Shown here one piece after another: positions 1-10,690 of a DNA stretch of 64,000 nucleotides. Under the pieces are notes generated by a model. The model was not told the DNA's origin and did no database searches. It was given only the letters and a program-made list of their open reading frames with translations. The DNA is from Chalara sp. BL73 (Eukaryota > Ascomycota > Leotiomycetes > Helotiales), in assembly GCA_918026815.1 (NCBI GenBank), contig CAKJVC010000008.1, positions 124,001-188,000 of the forward strand. Reading direction: 5' to 3'. The translations under genes and the position numbers were made by a program. Each line of letters begins with the position of its first letter. The stretch's first letter is position 1.

Positions 1-467
1 AGGATGTCCGTGCCGCCGAACGCCGCATTACCGCTACCACCCGACAACTGGAATCTATGATTCGTCTCTCAGAGGCACACGCAAAAATGCGCCTTTCTGA
101 GATTGTAACCCGGGATGATGTGATCGAAGCTGTTCGTCTTATCAAGTCTGCTTTGAAACAGGCTGCTACAGACGCAAGAACTGGACTGATCGATATGTCC
201 TTGTTAACAGAGGGCACAAGCGCAAGCGAGAGGAGGAGAAAAGCGGATTTGAGCAAGGCGTTGCTGAGCCTGCTAGATGACATGACGAGGCAGGGACAAG
301 CGGCGAGGTATTCTGAGGTGCTGAAGAGAATGACAGAGCAAAGTACGGTGTCGGTTGAGCCAGGCGAGTTTGCAGAGGCTGTGAGGTTACTGGAGCAGGA
401 GGGCAGTGTGATGATTGTTGGTGAGGGAGCAAGGAGGAGCATTAGACGGGTCACTGGGATTGTGTAG
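1..467 (+). CDS. MCM4: MCM4 replicative helicase subunit, C-terminal part (5' truncated by window)
   Basis: The reading frame is open from base 3 and enters from outside the window; it ends at TAG 465-467. It begins with the end of the AAA+ lid typical of MCM proteins (TATTRQLESMIRLSEAHAKM). The IDMSLL stretch and the C-terminal winged-helix region ending in GEGARRSIR fit Mcm4/Cdc54 rather than Mcm5 or Mcm2. Mcm4 is one of six subunits of the MCM2-7 ring that unwinds DNA at replication forks in the nucleus. Only about 154 residues are visible; the ATPase core lies upstream of the window. The gene is tail-to-tail with the minus-strand gene ending at 733, 265 bp away. The family call is from recognised motifs, not a search. 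Confidence 0.92.
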   Translation, partial: DVRAAERRITATTRQLESMIRLSEAHAKMRLSEIVTRDDVIEAVRLIKSALKQAATDARTGLIDMSLLTEGTSASERRRKADLSKALLSLLDDMTRQGQAARYSEVLKRMTEQSTVSVEPGEFAEAVRLLEQEGSVMIVGEGARRSIRRVTGIV

Positions 468-732
468 ATTTGGTTCTATGGAGTTTGTGGGCCGCGGTTT
501 CATGAAAGATGGATGGATATGATACTAGTAATGATTGATATGTTTATGGCTAGTGGAGGTGTTTATAAGACTTTATTGTTCCATAGATGAGTACATACTC
601 TTGTGATACCTTCACTTTGGTGGTTCCAGTGTATGGCTATATGCTGTACTCTTAACTTTCTAGGGTATCACAAACCGCCAATTAGTTTGCGCAAAGAAAC
701 CGATATCCCAACTCCCTCCGACATGTCGCCGT

Positions 733-2401
733 TCATACCATCTCAAATGCAGAAGGCTCGTCCTCGACCTCGTCAGACCAGTAAAATTCGCCCGGCTTTC
801 GCGGTCGTGGCTTCCACACATCGATAACTTTAACCTCGAGCATAGCTACCTCCTGAGAGATATGCGGCTCTGAGAGCTTAGGTACCACTTCGCTATTATC
901 GGCAGGCTCCTCAGGCTTGGGAGGCTCCAAGTCTATTCCTTCCTTGTCTTCGATGGAGATTACTGGGACAGGCATGATGTCTATAACCTCTTTAGACTTT
1001 GATGCGCCATCATTAGCTCCTTCACCCTCCCTATGTGGCATATCCTCAGGAAGGCCGTCTTCGTCGTGAACGCTCGTCACCGACGAAGAAATATGCCGCT
1101 GCTCAGAGAATTTATCGTTGATATCTACACTCTCCTCATCGGTCGACTCAACTGGGTGTTCAGGGACATCATCAGGAATATCTAACTGGCTAGGATCCTT
1201 GGTGTTCAGCGGTGCTTGGTATTCTAGTAGGCGCTGATAATTATCTTCTGTGGGCTCTGCGCTGTTCTTGTCATCCTGAAGGACCTGAGACTCTGCTACA
1301 TGGGTATAAGAATCACCCAAAGACTTAGTCGGCTCATTACTCGATTCCAGTTCTGACTCGGGCGAGCCGTCAGATTCATCTAAATGATCTGCCAACCTTG
1401 CATCTCTCGAACTCTCAAGGTCATCGACTTCCTCAAGATCATCAACTTCCTCGTCCGGTTGCTGAAGGGTGGCGTATACCCAGATAGTTTCTTTCGGAGG
1501 CGAAACATTAGTATAAGAGGTATAAGAGGTATTCCGGGCTGTTCGCTGCTCAGTTGTAGGAGATGGAATGGCCTGTTTAGGTCCCTGCCCTGGATATTTT
1601 GTGACTGGAGAGGCATGACGTGAGTGATCACGTTGGTTGCTGCGAGCAGTCCGGACCTTGCCTCCTCCGATCTTAATGGTAGTAGGCTCCGAAAAATGAC
1701 ATAGAGTGCTTTCAGACACAGCTAAGGCGCTAGGTCTATCTTGCTGCGTTCCTTTCTTCTTCACAACAATCTTCCACTCTTCCTCCGCATCCTGCGCTGC
1801 CTAAAATTTACAGTGTCAGCTTTTTTCAGTTGTGATATCTACATATCCTTACCTCTGGCTCTCCGCTGACTGCAATCTGCTGTTGTTCTACCTGTCCTTT
1901 AGTATTTAGCACCTTGTTTGCTTTATTTTCTTCCGTTAACATCTTTTGATGCTTTGCCAAATTCTCTTTTGTTAGTTCTCCCTGAGACGGGAAAGTATCA
2001 GCGCTGCGGTTCTCATCTTTTGTTTTGGATTTCTTCTTGCGCTGCTTCTCTCTTTCCTCCTTACCGCTTATGGCGGCGCATCGGACAGAAGTCGTCTCGG
2101 TGAGACCTTGGTGAGTGGGAGTTTCTGGGCTAGAGGCGACAGCAATGTCGCTGCTGACCCTTGGAAGCGAAAATATTAATAACAAGTGCCAAGATCCTCT
2201 TAGGACCTGTAGTAGCCATAGGATTCCTCCTTTTACCCATTTAATCAGCTTCATGAATACCACTTGCAGCCATCCTGTCCGGCTCTCTTTCCTCTCCTCC
2301 GTCTCTTCCAACTCTATCTTTCGCTTCGGCGTGAAAGCCTTTGAGCAATCCACTCCTCTTCGTTTCATCGAAGCCAATTTTCGAGCTTTAGTTCTTGACA
2401 T
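733..2401 (-). CDS. Unrecognised acidic, low-complexity protein (two exons, 538 aa)
   Basis: Exon 1 is 2401-1853 and exon 2 is 1800-733. The 52-nt intron has a GTAAGG donor, a GCTGAC branch site and a TTTTAG acceptor, and phase 0 is kept. I do not recognise a family. The N-terminal 45 residues are basic. Residues about 50-80 contain a strongly hydrophobic stretch (GGILWLLQVLRGSWHLLLIF), possibly one membrane helix. A lysine/glutamate-rich segment follows, then a long Ser/Glu/Asp-rich, probably disordered region. The short EEEWKIVVKKKG box just after the intron and the C-terminal KPRPRKPGEFYWSDE are the most ordered-looking parts. It could be a lineage-specific membrane-anchored or nuclear protein. 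The gene model is solid because splicing joins two long open frames; the function is unknown. Confidence 0.75.
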
Positions 2402-4348
2402 CTATACGCTTCTTATGCGAACTAGTCAGTTGTATCTATAGAAGTTTTTGATGTGCTTCGGCTTGCCCTTGGACAACTCTTGCAAGGTTTCTGATGACAA
2501 GGCGTGGTTGTAAATTGGGGCTCTATCAAGTGTTAAAATTGTTGTTCAAATATTCGTTGAAGTGTGGCAGAGCTAGTTATGCACAACAAATCAAGTTTGT
2601 CTCACGATTTCTGGTGGTATATTGGACTTGCTACTAAAGTATGCTTAATTTAGTGCGCCGGCCGTTGGCGCCTCGAGGTTTTGGCCCCTAGCTAGTTGCA
2701 GAGACTCAACCTAACTTTTCTGGATCTAATGTCCGTCTTGTAGCTTAGTACAGTCCCAGGACTGAGCGATGTGATGGTCCCTAGGCATCATTCAGGGCTA
2801 TGGAATAGAGGGGGTAAGTTTTTAGAGATACTCTCAAAAGGACAGATATTGTTTCTCATTTTCATTAACATTATTTACAATTGCCCTTATTAAACATAGA
2901 TTTCAAGTAGAGAAGATAGTTTCAACTACCTAAACCTTATTCTATCGAGTAACTTCTCTAGGCCCTTGTATTTCCCACTATGCTTCTTCCACATAAAGGT
3001 GTTTGCAGACCATCAGCTAGACTTACAAATCTCAGATAGAAACGAAACTTCACTAATTGAAACCGTGACACGTCATTAGATAGTTTGACATTAAGCTTAG
3101 TTGTTATTTGCAGTAACTCAGTCCTGAGACAGCCTCGCAGGTAATGACTCATTAAACATCATGTTCCCCAATGCGCAACCTCATAGTGTTTTACTCAGAG
3201 TAGCTCCAAAATCCAAGATGATCATGGCCTTGTCATTATTTTACTTAGTCTTCGCTATTGATTGTTTTCTGGTTCGATCGAGTGCCAAGATATTTCTTGG
3301 TTCCCAACATCTATCTCTATTTTTCTTTGTATGATGTCTAATTTCATTTATACTATAGTGCTGTAAGACTTTCTAGTATTTAATGCTAATTTGGCCTGCG
3401 TTTAATCTTTGTGTTCAAATTTTTTGCACCGAGTTCGTTTATACAAGTTCGGATCGATGACAGAGATATTGCTTTTATCCTATCTTTATTTGTAGACACT
3501 GGAGAGTGCTTCAATTTGGACAAGTAGGGATCAGGTACGAGTAAATAGGGTATTTTATAGTGCTTTTTGTTGAGCCAGCATGTGGTACATGATTCCTGAT
3601 CTGGAGGTCGCCGTGCGTCATTCATTTTGGTAGCACCCTTTTGAAATATCCTCGCTGACAGTAATTTGGAGAGGAGATATATGTCCAGCTCTCCTTTCAC
3701 CCCTTACAAGAACAAATCACCGCACTAGAAAATGCATCGTGGCTCCCCATATCCCATATGATATTAGCTGCTCCTTTCATCTTGAAGTGTTGTGTTGGAC
3801 ATCGGATACTCGAACAAGCGATTTGGAAAGCGGCATACAATTTCTCGCTTGTTAGTTCTCACAATGTACCATGCGTTGCCAAAGGCTTTTTATTCAGTAT
3901 GCGAACAACATCTGTTGCCAGCTGTTTTATATCATTCAGAGAGCATGATTTAAAATTTCTATTCCACAGTTTCTGTAATGATTCCCAATACAATGGCAAC
4001 GCATTGCAGCCTGTTTATCCAAAATAATAAGGGAGCATGAATCACTGGAGCGCATTCTGCCACTCACAAGTGCACTGATCTATCTGTGCAGGGAAATATG
4101 ATTCAGTGTCCGCAAAAGAGTCACCCATGCATTCTCTAATTATTCTCTGATTCTTGTTATAATCCCCACATGTCTCCCCGTTACAAAGACTTTCTTTTCT
4201 CTACCAACCACCCTAAAATCTCAAATTCAAAGATATACAAAGACTCTCTTGACTTAGCCACAACATCGACCTTCACGACTCCTCAGTGCATCCTTCAGTC
4301 ACTTAAGTGCTTCTTAAGCTTTATACACGGTGAAGTTCCTATGAAGAA
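2402..4348. other. AT-rich intergenic region between divergent genes
   Basis: About 1.95 kb separates two divergently transcribed genes and must hold both promoters. Short open frames on either strand (for example 2958-3152 and 3386-3700) lack recognisable motifs or splice partners. No RNA gene, repeat or transposon signature was recognised. Confidence 0.5.
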
Positions 4349-5223
4349 ATGGCTACCAGGGGCTACAACTCTCTTTATGGCTTTGATGTCGGTGGACCAC
4401 CACCTGGGTATGCTTCCTCTTATACCGCTCCTTCTCATCATGTTTCTCCATTTTCTTCTCATTATTAACTATCTTTCTAGCTTGGGCGATACCAGCCAAC
4501 TCGGTATTTCCTCTCAACTCCGTGGTTTATGCCGCCTCCAATCGAACACATATCAACCCAACCTATATCAACCAAACATTTATCACTCACGGCTCCCCTC
4601 CACACAACTACCAGTCCAACCTTACCCGCATTTCGGCTTTCCAGGTCTATATGGCATGCCTCCTTTTCCAGGTGGCCCTCCACAGAACCCGAAAAGAGAG
4701 GTGGGTGTCGCGGACATAAATTTCAAGAATGAGACTGGTGGGGTGGGTATGCCACCTGGTTACAACTACCTATTTCCGGCAGAGCACTGTAAGGTGCATG
4801 TGTTAAAAACGTACGTTCCCTCTTTTCCATTCGTTGTTCCGCCTGTTTTCTCTCTCCACTCTAGAAACCTTTGACGAGAATATCGTTGCTGACATGTATG
4901 CCAGCAAAATACCACCGTGGCAACTAAGCCTCCACTACGGCCAGCTCAATGATACCGAGTATGGGAGGTACATCATACCCGCCAATGTGACAGTAAAAGA
5001 GCTAATGCAGCAATTTGGCTGCACCGCTGAGGCCCCGAACAAGAACCACGTCCATGAGATCCAGGAGGCGGGCAATGGGAAGTGGGTTAAGGGTATGAGC
5101 ATCCATGGCGGCCAGAAGGATCGTGTAGACAAGTCGATTAGGGATATGGGGTGGGATGGGACTCGGACAGGTTGGCCGGGTCAAAGACCGGTGGTGTGGC
5201 TTTGGTTTGTCAAGGATAAATAG
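4349..5223 (+). CDS. Conserved fungal protein of unknown function (three exons, 235 aa)
   Basis: Exons are 4349-4407, 4481-4810 and 4905-5223. Intron 1 (73 nt) runs GTATGC to TTTCTAG. Intron 2 (94 nt) runs GTACGT to GCCAG with a TTGCTGACAT branch site; an upstream TAG at 4862-4864 would break the frame and is rejected. The start gives the conserved opening MATRGYNSLYGFDVGGPPPG. The middle is Tyr/Pro-rich and probably disordered. The C-terminal third is compact: GMPPGYNYLFPAEHCKVHVLKT, then PPWQL, then a domain with IIPANVTVKELMQQFGC, GNGKWVKGM, IRDMGWDGTRTG and VVWLWF. I recall this arrangement as a conserved uncharacterised family in filamentous ascomycetes; no activity is known to me. The gene model is well supported by phase and homology. 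Confidence 0.85.
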
Positions 5224-5891
5224 AGCTGGAATTTTGACATGAAAGTGTGTGGAGTGGCGTTAGAGGGATTCTAGGGTCCTTAAATCAGTGTTTGAGGGGT
5301 GGATGGATGGTGATGCAGAGATTTGGATTCGTTGAACTGTTTATACGTAGATTTTAGGCTGCGGAACGATGGGTTTGTCGAAATCTTTTGGTCCATATTG
5401 AGTGACGCGTGATGCTTCCTTAGACAATGGCATCAAGGTCATCAGATCTTGTAGTATAGGCATAGTGTGCTGCGTCTCCTTCCTGGGTGGCATATGCTCA
5501 AAAAATATTTAGCAATAATTCCAATATTGACAACTCACCTGGGAATAATTGAAAATGCTCGGGATAGAGCTTGCTGATATAGAACAAACAGCAAAGCAGA
5601 AGCCAGCGCTCAGAGTACACATATCTTCACTTGAGGAACATTTTGAATCTCATGAGGCAGACACCTCCTTCAAGATATTGGGTATGAGACTGGGTCCTTG
5701 AGAGAAAGAAAGGAACAGAGCCCAGATAGCGTCCGCTCTTTTTAAGAAATTCAGAAAGAGTTCTCCGGTCGAAGCGCTAACACAACGAATCATGCCAAAG
5801 AACAAGAGAATGACAAAACAACGGTCCCATTCAGAGAGCAAGAAAAGTCTATATTACATCCCAACCCATATCGAGTTCTTCTTGTGTTCAT
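5224..5891. other. Convergent intergenic spacer
   Basis: This 668-bp stretch lies between the 3' ends of two convergent genes and presumably carries their 3' UTRs. A 63-codon minus-strand frame at 5650-5841 has no recognisable motif and is not called. Nothing else stands out. Confidence 0.5.
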
Positions 5892-7982
5892 TCACAATCC
5901 ATCGCCGTGACTATCTTCTTCCTCCCTAGGTTCTACGCCATGAAATGCCTCCCCAAACGCAGAGTCATCCATACCAACATCCATATCTAGATCAAGATCA
6001 CCCATATCTCCAGCATTGTCACCATATCCTGCCAAGGCCTCACCCGCTGTATCTAGATCCGCCAGCTCAGAGAAATCATTGGGACTTGCATTGAAATCTG
6101 GGAGAGGAGTATTGTTACTGGTAGTGGGATGGGATACCGAAGCTGGAGCGGTTGTTGCTGGTGGTGGAGGATGAGAGGCAACTGGTTCTGGAGTGACACC
6201 TCCTGGAGGTACGACCACCCAGTCGCCACCTGTGGCATCGCCTGAATTGCCCTGGTCGCCTGCGCCAGTCATGCTATGATCCCCTATGGGTTGGGCTTGA
6301 GATTGTGGAGAGACGTGAGAAGCAGTCAATGGTGATGGTACGTGCATTCCTGGAGTACCAGCCGCAGAATGTGTTGGTAAATGGGCCTGAGGCGTAGGAT
6401 AGCCACTACCTGGCGTTGCATTGGATGAAGAATTGCCATGAAGAGGCGCCATCGAGGCAAGTGTATCTTGCATCATCTGATCTGCCTCATTCGGCGTCGC
6501 ACCGCTATGAGGAGTCCCATTGCTGACAGACTGCAGAGCCGACTTTTGCGGGCTTGGTGGAGCTGGAGCCGCCTCTTCAAATCCCCCATCTTGGATTCGA
6601 CGAAGTTCTTGAATAGCGACTGCGTTACGACCAATTGAAGCTTCAACTTGGGCAAGAATGTCATCAACTTTAGAAGAATTTTGGGTACTAGACTTGCCCT
6701 CTTCATCATCCTCATCAATTCTACCTTCTAAGCGCCAATATTCAGGCCCAACATCAGACGGGTTCGCAACAGCCGTTCTTAGATCTTTCTCAGCAAGTGA
6801 AAGGAGGGAACTCTTCTTGAACTTCGCCAAGCGCTTTGCATGTTTTGCCTTCATCTTCTCAATCTCCTTGTTTGTGTCTGCGACGCGCTCAGAAACTCTT
6901 TGACGGAATTGCTCAGCCTTCTCGGGATCTAGACGACCAACATAAATGTTCTTAGCAATATCTTTGTCTGGATCGTAAGGGGCATCAAAGAAGCCATCTG
7001 TGAGAGACGCCAATTCACCTCGCAAGCCAAGTCCAAGATCTGCAGGTATAATTTGATTGATTGAATAAGGTGACGACAAGATTTCTTCCATCCATTCATG
7101 ATTTTGCTTATACCTAACCATGCTTATCTCTCGAGGAGTTGTAAAGTCGAAGAGGTCGCCGCGAGAAGTATCTTCCTCGTCATCCCCTTCTAGGATAACT
7201 GAACCACCTGGAATGAGCGCATTTGGGGGGTTGCCTTGAGTTCGGACTCTTTTTGGTGGAGGCGCAGATGCAGGGTGCTGTGTTGGGTATGCCATTGATG
7301 GAGGAATCCGAGCTTGAGGCATATTCCCGCTATAAAGCTGTGGCGCACGAGCAACAGCACGAGGAAACTGAATCTGAGGCCAATTGTGTCGATCGTGAAG
7401 CATGAACTCCTTTTGGACGATTTGGCCTTGCTGCTGAAGATACGCGCGAGTCTGCATAGTCTGCTGGATCTGCGGAGTTATGGGAATAGCTTGGGAGGAT
7501 ACGCGCTCATTGGGATCGCATTGAGAGTAATGAACGATCCAGAGGCTGGGGTCAACCTGTGGTGCGCCAGGAGCTTGAGAAGGGAGAAGACGATAACGAC
7601 GACGAGCGTGTGTAGCGACAGGCTCCCCCGGCGAGTATCCCACTTTCTGTTGATACATCTCGAGCGTAAGACCTCCACTGACAGGTATCTGATAGCGCAT
7701 CTCCCCAGGACTCCAGACGTAGCCATCGCTAGGTAGATCGACGCCTAACGAAGGGGATTGCCAGAGAAGTAGAAATGTGCCATCCTGAGGACGATCAAGG
7801 TATGTCCAGTAGAAGGGTGAAGAGTTGCTTGCTATCTTTGGGGCTGCGAGAAGCCATTCCGCGACTTTCTCGTGATGGAGACTAGGGAGAAGAGGATATC
7901 GATGTGTTGAAATAAGGTGAATATGAGGGAGAAGTTCTCGTGCAATTCCATCACTAGGCTGTTGCATTTGAACCTGCATCAT
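5892..7982 (-). CDS. ssr4: SWI/SNF and RSC complex subunit Ssr4 (DUF1750 family), about 696 aa
   Basis: The N-terminal half matches the fungal SWI-SNF_Ssr4 (DUF1750) family. Recognisable blocks are ARELLPHIHLISTHRYPLL, WLLAAPKIA, FYWTYLDRPQDGTFLL, GLTLEMYQQKVGYSPGE, HARRRYRLLP and SLWIVHYSQCDP. The C-terminal half is disordered (Pro/Ser/Thr/Gln) and ends in an acidic tail rich in DLDMDVGMDD. In fission yeast Ssr4 is a stable subunit shared by the nucleosome remodellers SWI/SNF and RSC, so a nuclear chromatin role is inferred. The frame remains open up to 8090, but the family's usual N-terminus begins close to MQQPSDG. I therefore choose the ATG at 7982; the ATGs at 7979 and 7967 are alternatives. 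No intron is needed. Confidence 0.85.
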   Translation of the reverse strand: MMQVQMQQPSDGIARELLPHIHLISTHRYPLLPSLHHEKVAEWLLAAPKIASNSSPFYWTYLDRPQDGTFLLLWQSPSLGVDLPSDGYVWSPGEMRYQIPVSGGLTLEMYQQKVGYSPGEPVATHARRRYRLLPSQAPGAPQVDPSLWIVHYSQCDPNERVSSQAIPITPQIQQTMQTRAYLQQQGQIVQKEFMLHDRHNWPQIQFPRAVARAPQLYSGNMPQARIPPSMAYPTQHPASAPPPKRVRTQGNPPNALIPGGSVILEGDDEEDTSRGDLFDFTTPREISMVRYKQNHEWMEEILSSPYSINQIIPADLGLGLRGELASLTDGFFDAPYDPDKDIAKNIYVGRLDPEKAEQFRQRVSERVADTNKEIEKMKAKHAKRLAKFKKSSLLSLAEKDLRTAVANPSDVGPEYWRLEGRIDEDDEEGKSSTQNSSKVDDILAQVEASIGRNAVAIQELRRIQDGGFEEAAPAPPSPQKSALQSVSNGTPHSGATPNEADQMMQDTLASMAPLHGNSSSNATPGSGYPTPQAHLPTHSAAGTPGMHVPSPLTASHVSPQSQAQPIGDHSMTGAGDQGNSGDATGGDWVVVPPGGVTPEPVASHPPPPATTAPASVSHPTTSNNTPLPDFNASPNDFSELADLDTAGEALAGYGDNAGDMGDLDLDMDVGMDDSAFGEAFHGVEPREEEDSHGDGL

Positions 7983-8170
7983 GTAGATGAATGCGCCGGC
8001 TATGCGATGCTGAAAAATTGATATCCCCAAGGATAGAAGACGCGAAATATTGGTACAGGAATCCGACACGGTTGTCATCAGCCAAATCACGGCCGCTAGT
8101 GCAACACGTGATAATCACCCTGGTCAAGGTCAGCTCGGCTATGTGGGTTTGCCCCTGAAATGCCATCGAC

Positions 8171-8961
8171 TTACATCTGAGGTCCATAACACAGGCAGCA
8201 ACCTATATTTATGCTGCTCAGTAATATCCGAGATGAGTTTCTGGGTGTATATACCTCATAAGGGTCAAAATATACCTCAAGCTCATACAGCCAATCCATT
8301 TCTCCCTCCACCAAACGTTCCTCCTGCCTTTTGCAAAGCTGTCTTTTGAAAGTATTAAGCTGCAAACGGTCAGTTGTAGGACTAATAGAAGAAAGAGTTC
8401 TCAACTACTGCATACCAGACACCGACTTTTGGCATCGGCCCAAGCATCATACAAATTCTGCGCGACGGACGATGTAACAACTGTTGCCACTGCAGGGTTA
8501 GAGCTCGTTTGGAGCGCAGGAGCCATAGAAGTGGCGAAGCTAGAGGAGTTGGAGGTGCCGGGTGCATTAGAAGAGGATGTTGATACGGAGGAGCTGATTA
8601 CTACGGAGGACGGCGATGGTGTTGGGGGGATTAAGGGAGCTGGTGGTCCTTGTGGCGCTGTAACTGTTGGTGGTGTGGAAGCCGATGCTGGAGTGGAGGG
8701 GATTAAGGGAGCGGATGGTGCTAGCGGCATCGTAATGGCCGGTGGTGCGGTAGGTGGTGTTGATGTTTGCTGGGCAGCCTGCGCCGCAGCATTCATCTTC
8801 GCCATTATGGCATCAGCGGCAGTGGCGGTTGCAGAGGTGCTCATTGGTATGTATGCCTTCATACCAGCCGGAACAGAGACATTAGAAGAACCTCTCTCTG
8901 AGGAAGTCGGGGGTAGGGAGGAGGAGGAAGAAGAAGAAGGGGCAGAACCAGCGGAAGGCAT
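8171..8961 (-). CDS. Ser/Ala/Pro-rich conserved protein of unknown function, about 218-244 aa
   Basis: Exon 1 is 8961-8416 (182 codons). The following intron, 8415-8360, has a GTATGC donor, a CAACTGACC branch site and a TTTGCAG acceptor, and keeps phase 0. The first 150 residues are low-complexity Ser/Ala/Pro/Thr with one ordered island (GMKAYIPM...AADAIMAKMNAAAQAA). The conserved-looking part follows splicing: NLYDAWADAKSRC joined to LNTFKRQLCKRQEERLVEG and MDWLYELEVYFDPYE. Two endings are possible. Reading straight through gives a further 27 residues to TAA 8171-8173. A second intron (8254-8177, GTATAT to CCTCAG) would end the protein one residue after DPYE. The second looks more natural because the extra tail is unlike protein. 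I do not recognise the family. The next gene downstream (ssr4) begins 188 bp away on the same strand. Confidence 0.65.
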
Positions 8962-10237
8962 CGTTGCGGAATTATTTCAATATTTGAAATATTAAACGAA
9001 TGTACAGATGATAGAAGATCAAGGATTACAAAAAAACCTGTGTATGAAGGAAGAAGAGAAGGATAGGAAAGAAATCAGAACTTGCGGGTTTTTAATCCAG
9101 AGGTTCTGCCATGATTAGTCTGTGCTTTGAAAATTCATATTCTACTATTGAGATCGTGCTCCCATTGTTATCTACAATAGGTTTTCGCTTAACTCGTATC
9201 CGAGCTACTCCAAGTCCCTTCAGCTATAACAATAGGAGTACAATCCGGCTCACATGATTTGGCCAATTCTGTGTAAAGGTGAGGGCATCTGAGAGCAATA
9301 ACCAAAGACAGAGTCCAAAGCAGAAGGAAAGTCTCTGAGCAACGAAATACCCCTGGAGGCAGAACATCGCAGTCCATTTTTTCTCCTTTTGTACTATCGT
9401 CTATGAGAAAGGGAGCTTGCCAAACATTCGCAATCGAGCCTCTTTCCCACTTTAGGTTTGCACAATGATGCGGTTCATTGAGCCTTGAGTTGAGTAAGGG
9501 AAAAAATAACATGCATCAAAGAATTTGAAATGTGAAACCGTATCTTCAAAAGGCTTGCAGTCTTCTTCAATCAATATACTGGATCTTGCATGGCATCCAA
9601 CACCTTGACCAACCAAGTACCTTCCCAGGGTATGGCTACCATCCCAATCTCAGCTACTAAGGGCATGTAATTTCTCGAATAACAATCTCTACACCATTTG
9701 TGAATGAAAAAATACCATAGTAGAAACATGCTCATTCATCAGTGTAGACTACGCTGGCGATAAAAGTAACAAGCACTTTCAGCTCTCTCGTTCCCTTGGA
9801 CTCCCGTATTCTCAAACACTACCCTATCACAAGAATCGCTCAAGAAAATGGTCAGTCTTCTTATCCCTAGACATGCTGATATTGAATCCTACTTCCTCAA
9901 CAGGGCCTTCCATACCGTAGACCGTCTGTATAAGGCCAGCCGCGCAAGCACAAGGCTCATTATCACAAGTTTTGCAGCAATTGCCCTTTGCAGTTTCAGT
10001 CTTGGCTATCGATCTAGTAGATGCATCCTTCCTCTTCCAGCACGCACTCGAGTCCGTATTACAGATTCTAGATCTATATTAGTTAGCTAATCTTGAGGTT
10101 TCAACGAAAAGCATTTATATATCGCCCAGGCAATAGTTTTTTGATTGGATGTCTTGCCACAAACAGTGCAGGCTACGGTCGGAGTCAGAGCAGTTGCATT
10201 TTGAATTGCTACAATTTATGCTTTCCTTCTTCTGCCA
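8962..10237. other. Intergenic region without a convincing gene
   Basis: About 1.3 kb. Two frames were considered and not called: a 107-codon minus frame at 9189-9512 with one hydrophobic stretch, and an 81-codon plus frame at 9848-10090 (FHTVDRLYKASRASTRL then a hydrophobic run). The plus one follows a leader-like CAAGAAAATG, but neither has recognisable motifs or a clean splice partner. Confidence 0.4.
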
Positions 10238-10690
10238 CTAACTCCCAATGGCATCGCGAAGCAACTCAACCACTGGTTTTTCGAGCTTCTTCTCCAAAGG
10301 CTCATCTTCTTCGCTGTTCGACTAAGGGCTCCCAAGGTCGTTGAGAAGGACTTCCGGGATAATAGATGCTCGCTCCTCTGGCTCTGGAATATCGTTCTGC
10401 AAAGTCTGCTTCCTGTGTAGCAGGTGGTCCCACCAGCAGTTCGAGGCACTTCATCTCTCGGAACAGGTAGCATTTTATCCTTCAGATCCTTTCTCGTAGA
10501 TTGCGTTGCTCATATTGTTGTGCAGAGTGTCTATTCTCCTCATTCTCGTCCGTCGTCTCAGCCTTCCCCACCGAACCATCAATATAGTACGCCTCCGTCT
10601 TACTCGATTGCCCACCTTCCTCTGACTCGCCTCTTTCCTCGTTTCCTCGCTTCTGTTTCCTTTTCTCTATTCACTTCCTCATATTGTCTA
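10238..10690 (-). pseudogene. Frameshifted relic of a charged protein, family unknown
   Basis: The minus strand carries collinear open segments in different frames that read like one charged protein. One covers about 10637-10482 (EERGESEEGGQSSKTEAYY... to AQQYEQRNLRE). A short one continues as KDLKDKMLPVPRDEVPRTAGG. Another covers 10396-10238 (NDIPEPEERASIIPEVLL ... EEDEPLEKKLEKPVVELLRD) and ends in TAG. The last segment is broken by an in-frame TAG at 10324-10322. The switches are too close together to be introns, so several indels plus a nonsense change are inferred. I do not recognise the family. Plus-strand frames over the same DNA are judged shadows. The relic could be spurious, since it rests on composition alone. 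Confidence 0.42.

Noticed and set aside
2402..4348. Transposable element in the AT-rich gap
   Set aside because: No terminal repeats, target duplications, transposase or reverse transcriptase motifs could be read.
4811..4864. Shorter second intron of the 4349 gene ending at the first TAG acceptor (4862-4864)
   Set aside because: It gives the wrong phase and an immediate TGA. The CAG at 4902-4904 with a GCTGACAT branch restores VLKT-KIPPWQL.
6438..7405. Several plus-strand frames over the Ssr4 gene
   Set aside because: Shadows of the minus-strand coding sequence without independent signals.
8429..8995. 189-codon plus frame rich in Val/Gly/Glu
   Set aside because: Antisense shadow of the Ser/Ala/Pro-rich minus-strand exon, which has a splice-supported model.
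9189..9512. 107-codon minus frame with a hydrophobic stretch
   Set aside because: No recognisable family, no splice partner and ordinary length for chance in this composition.
9848..10090. 81-codon plus frame after a leader-like CAAGAAAATG
   Set aside because: No motif. The tempting splice (GTCAGT to AACAG) puts the downstream FHTVDRLYKAS out of frame, so no consistent gene could be built.
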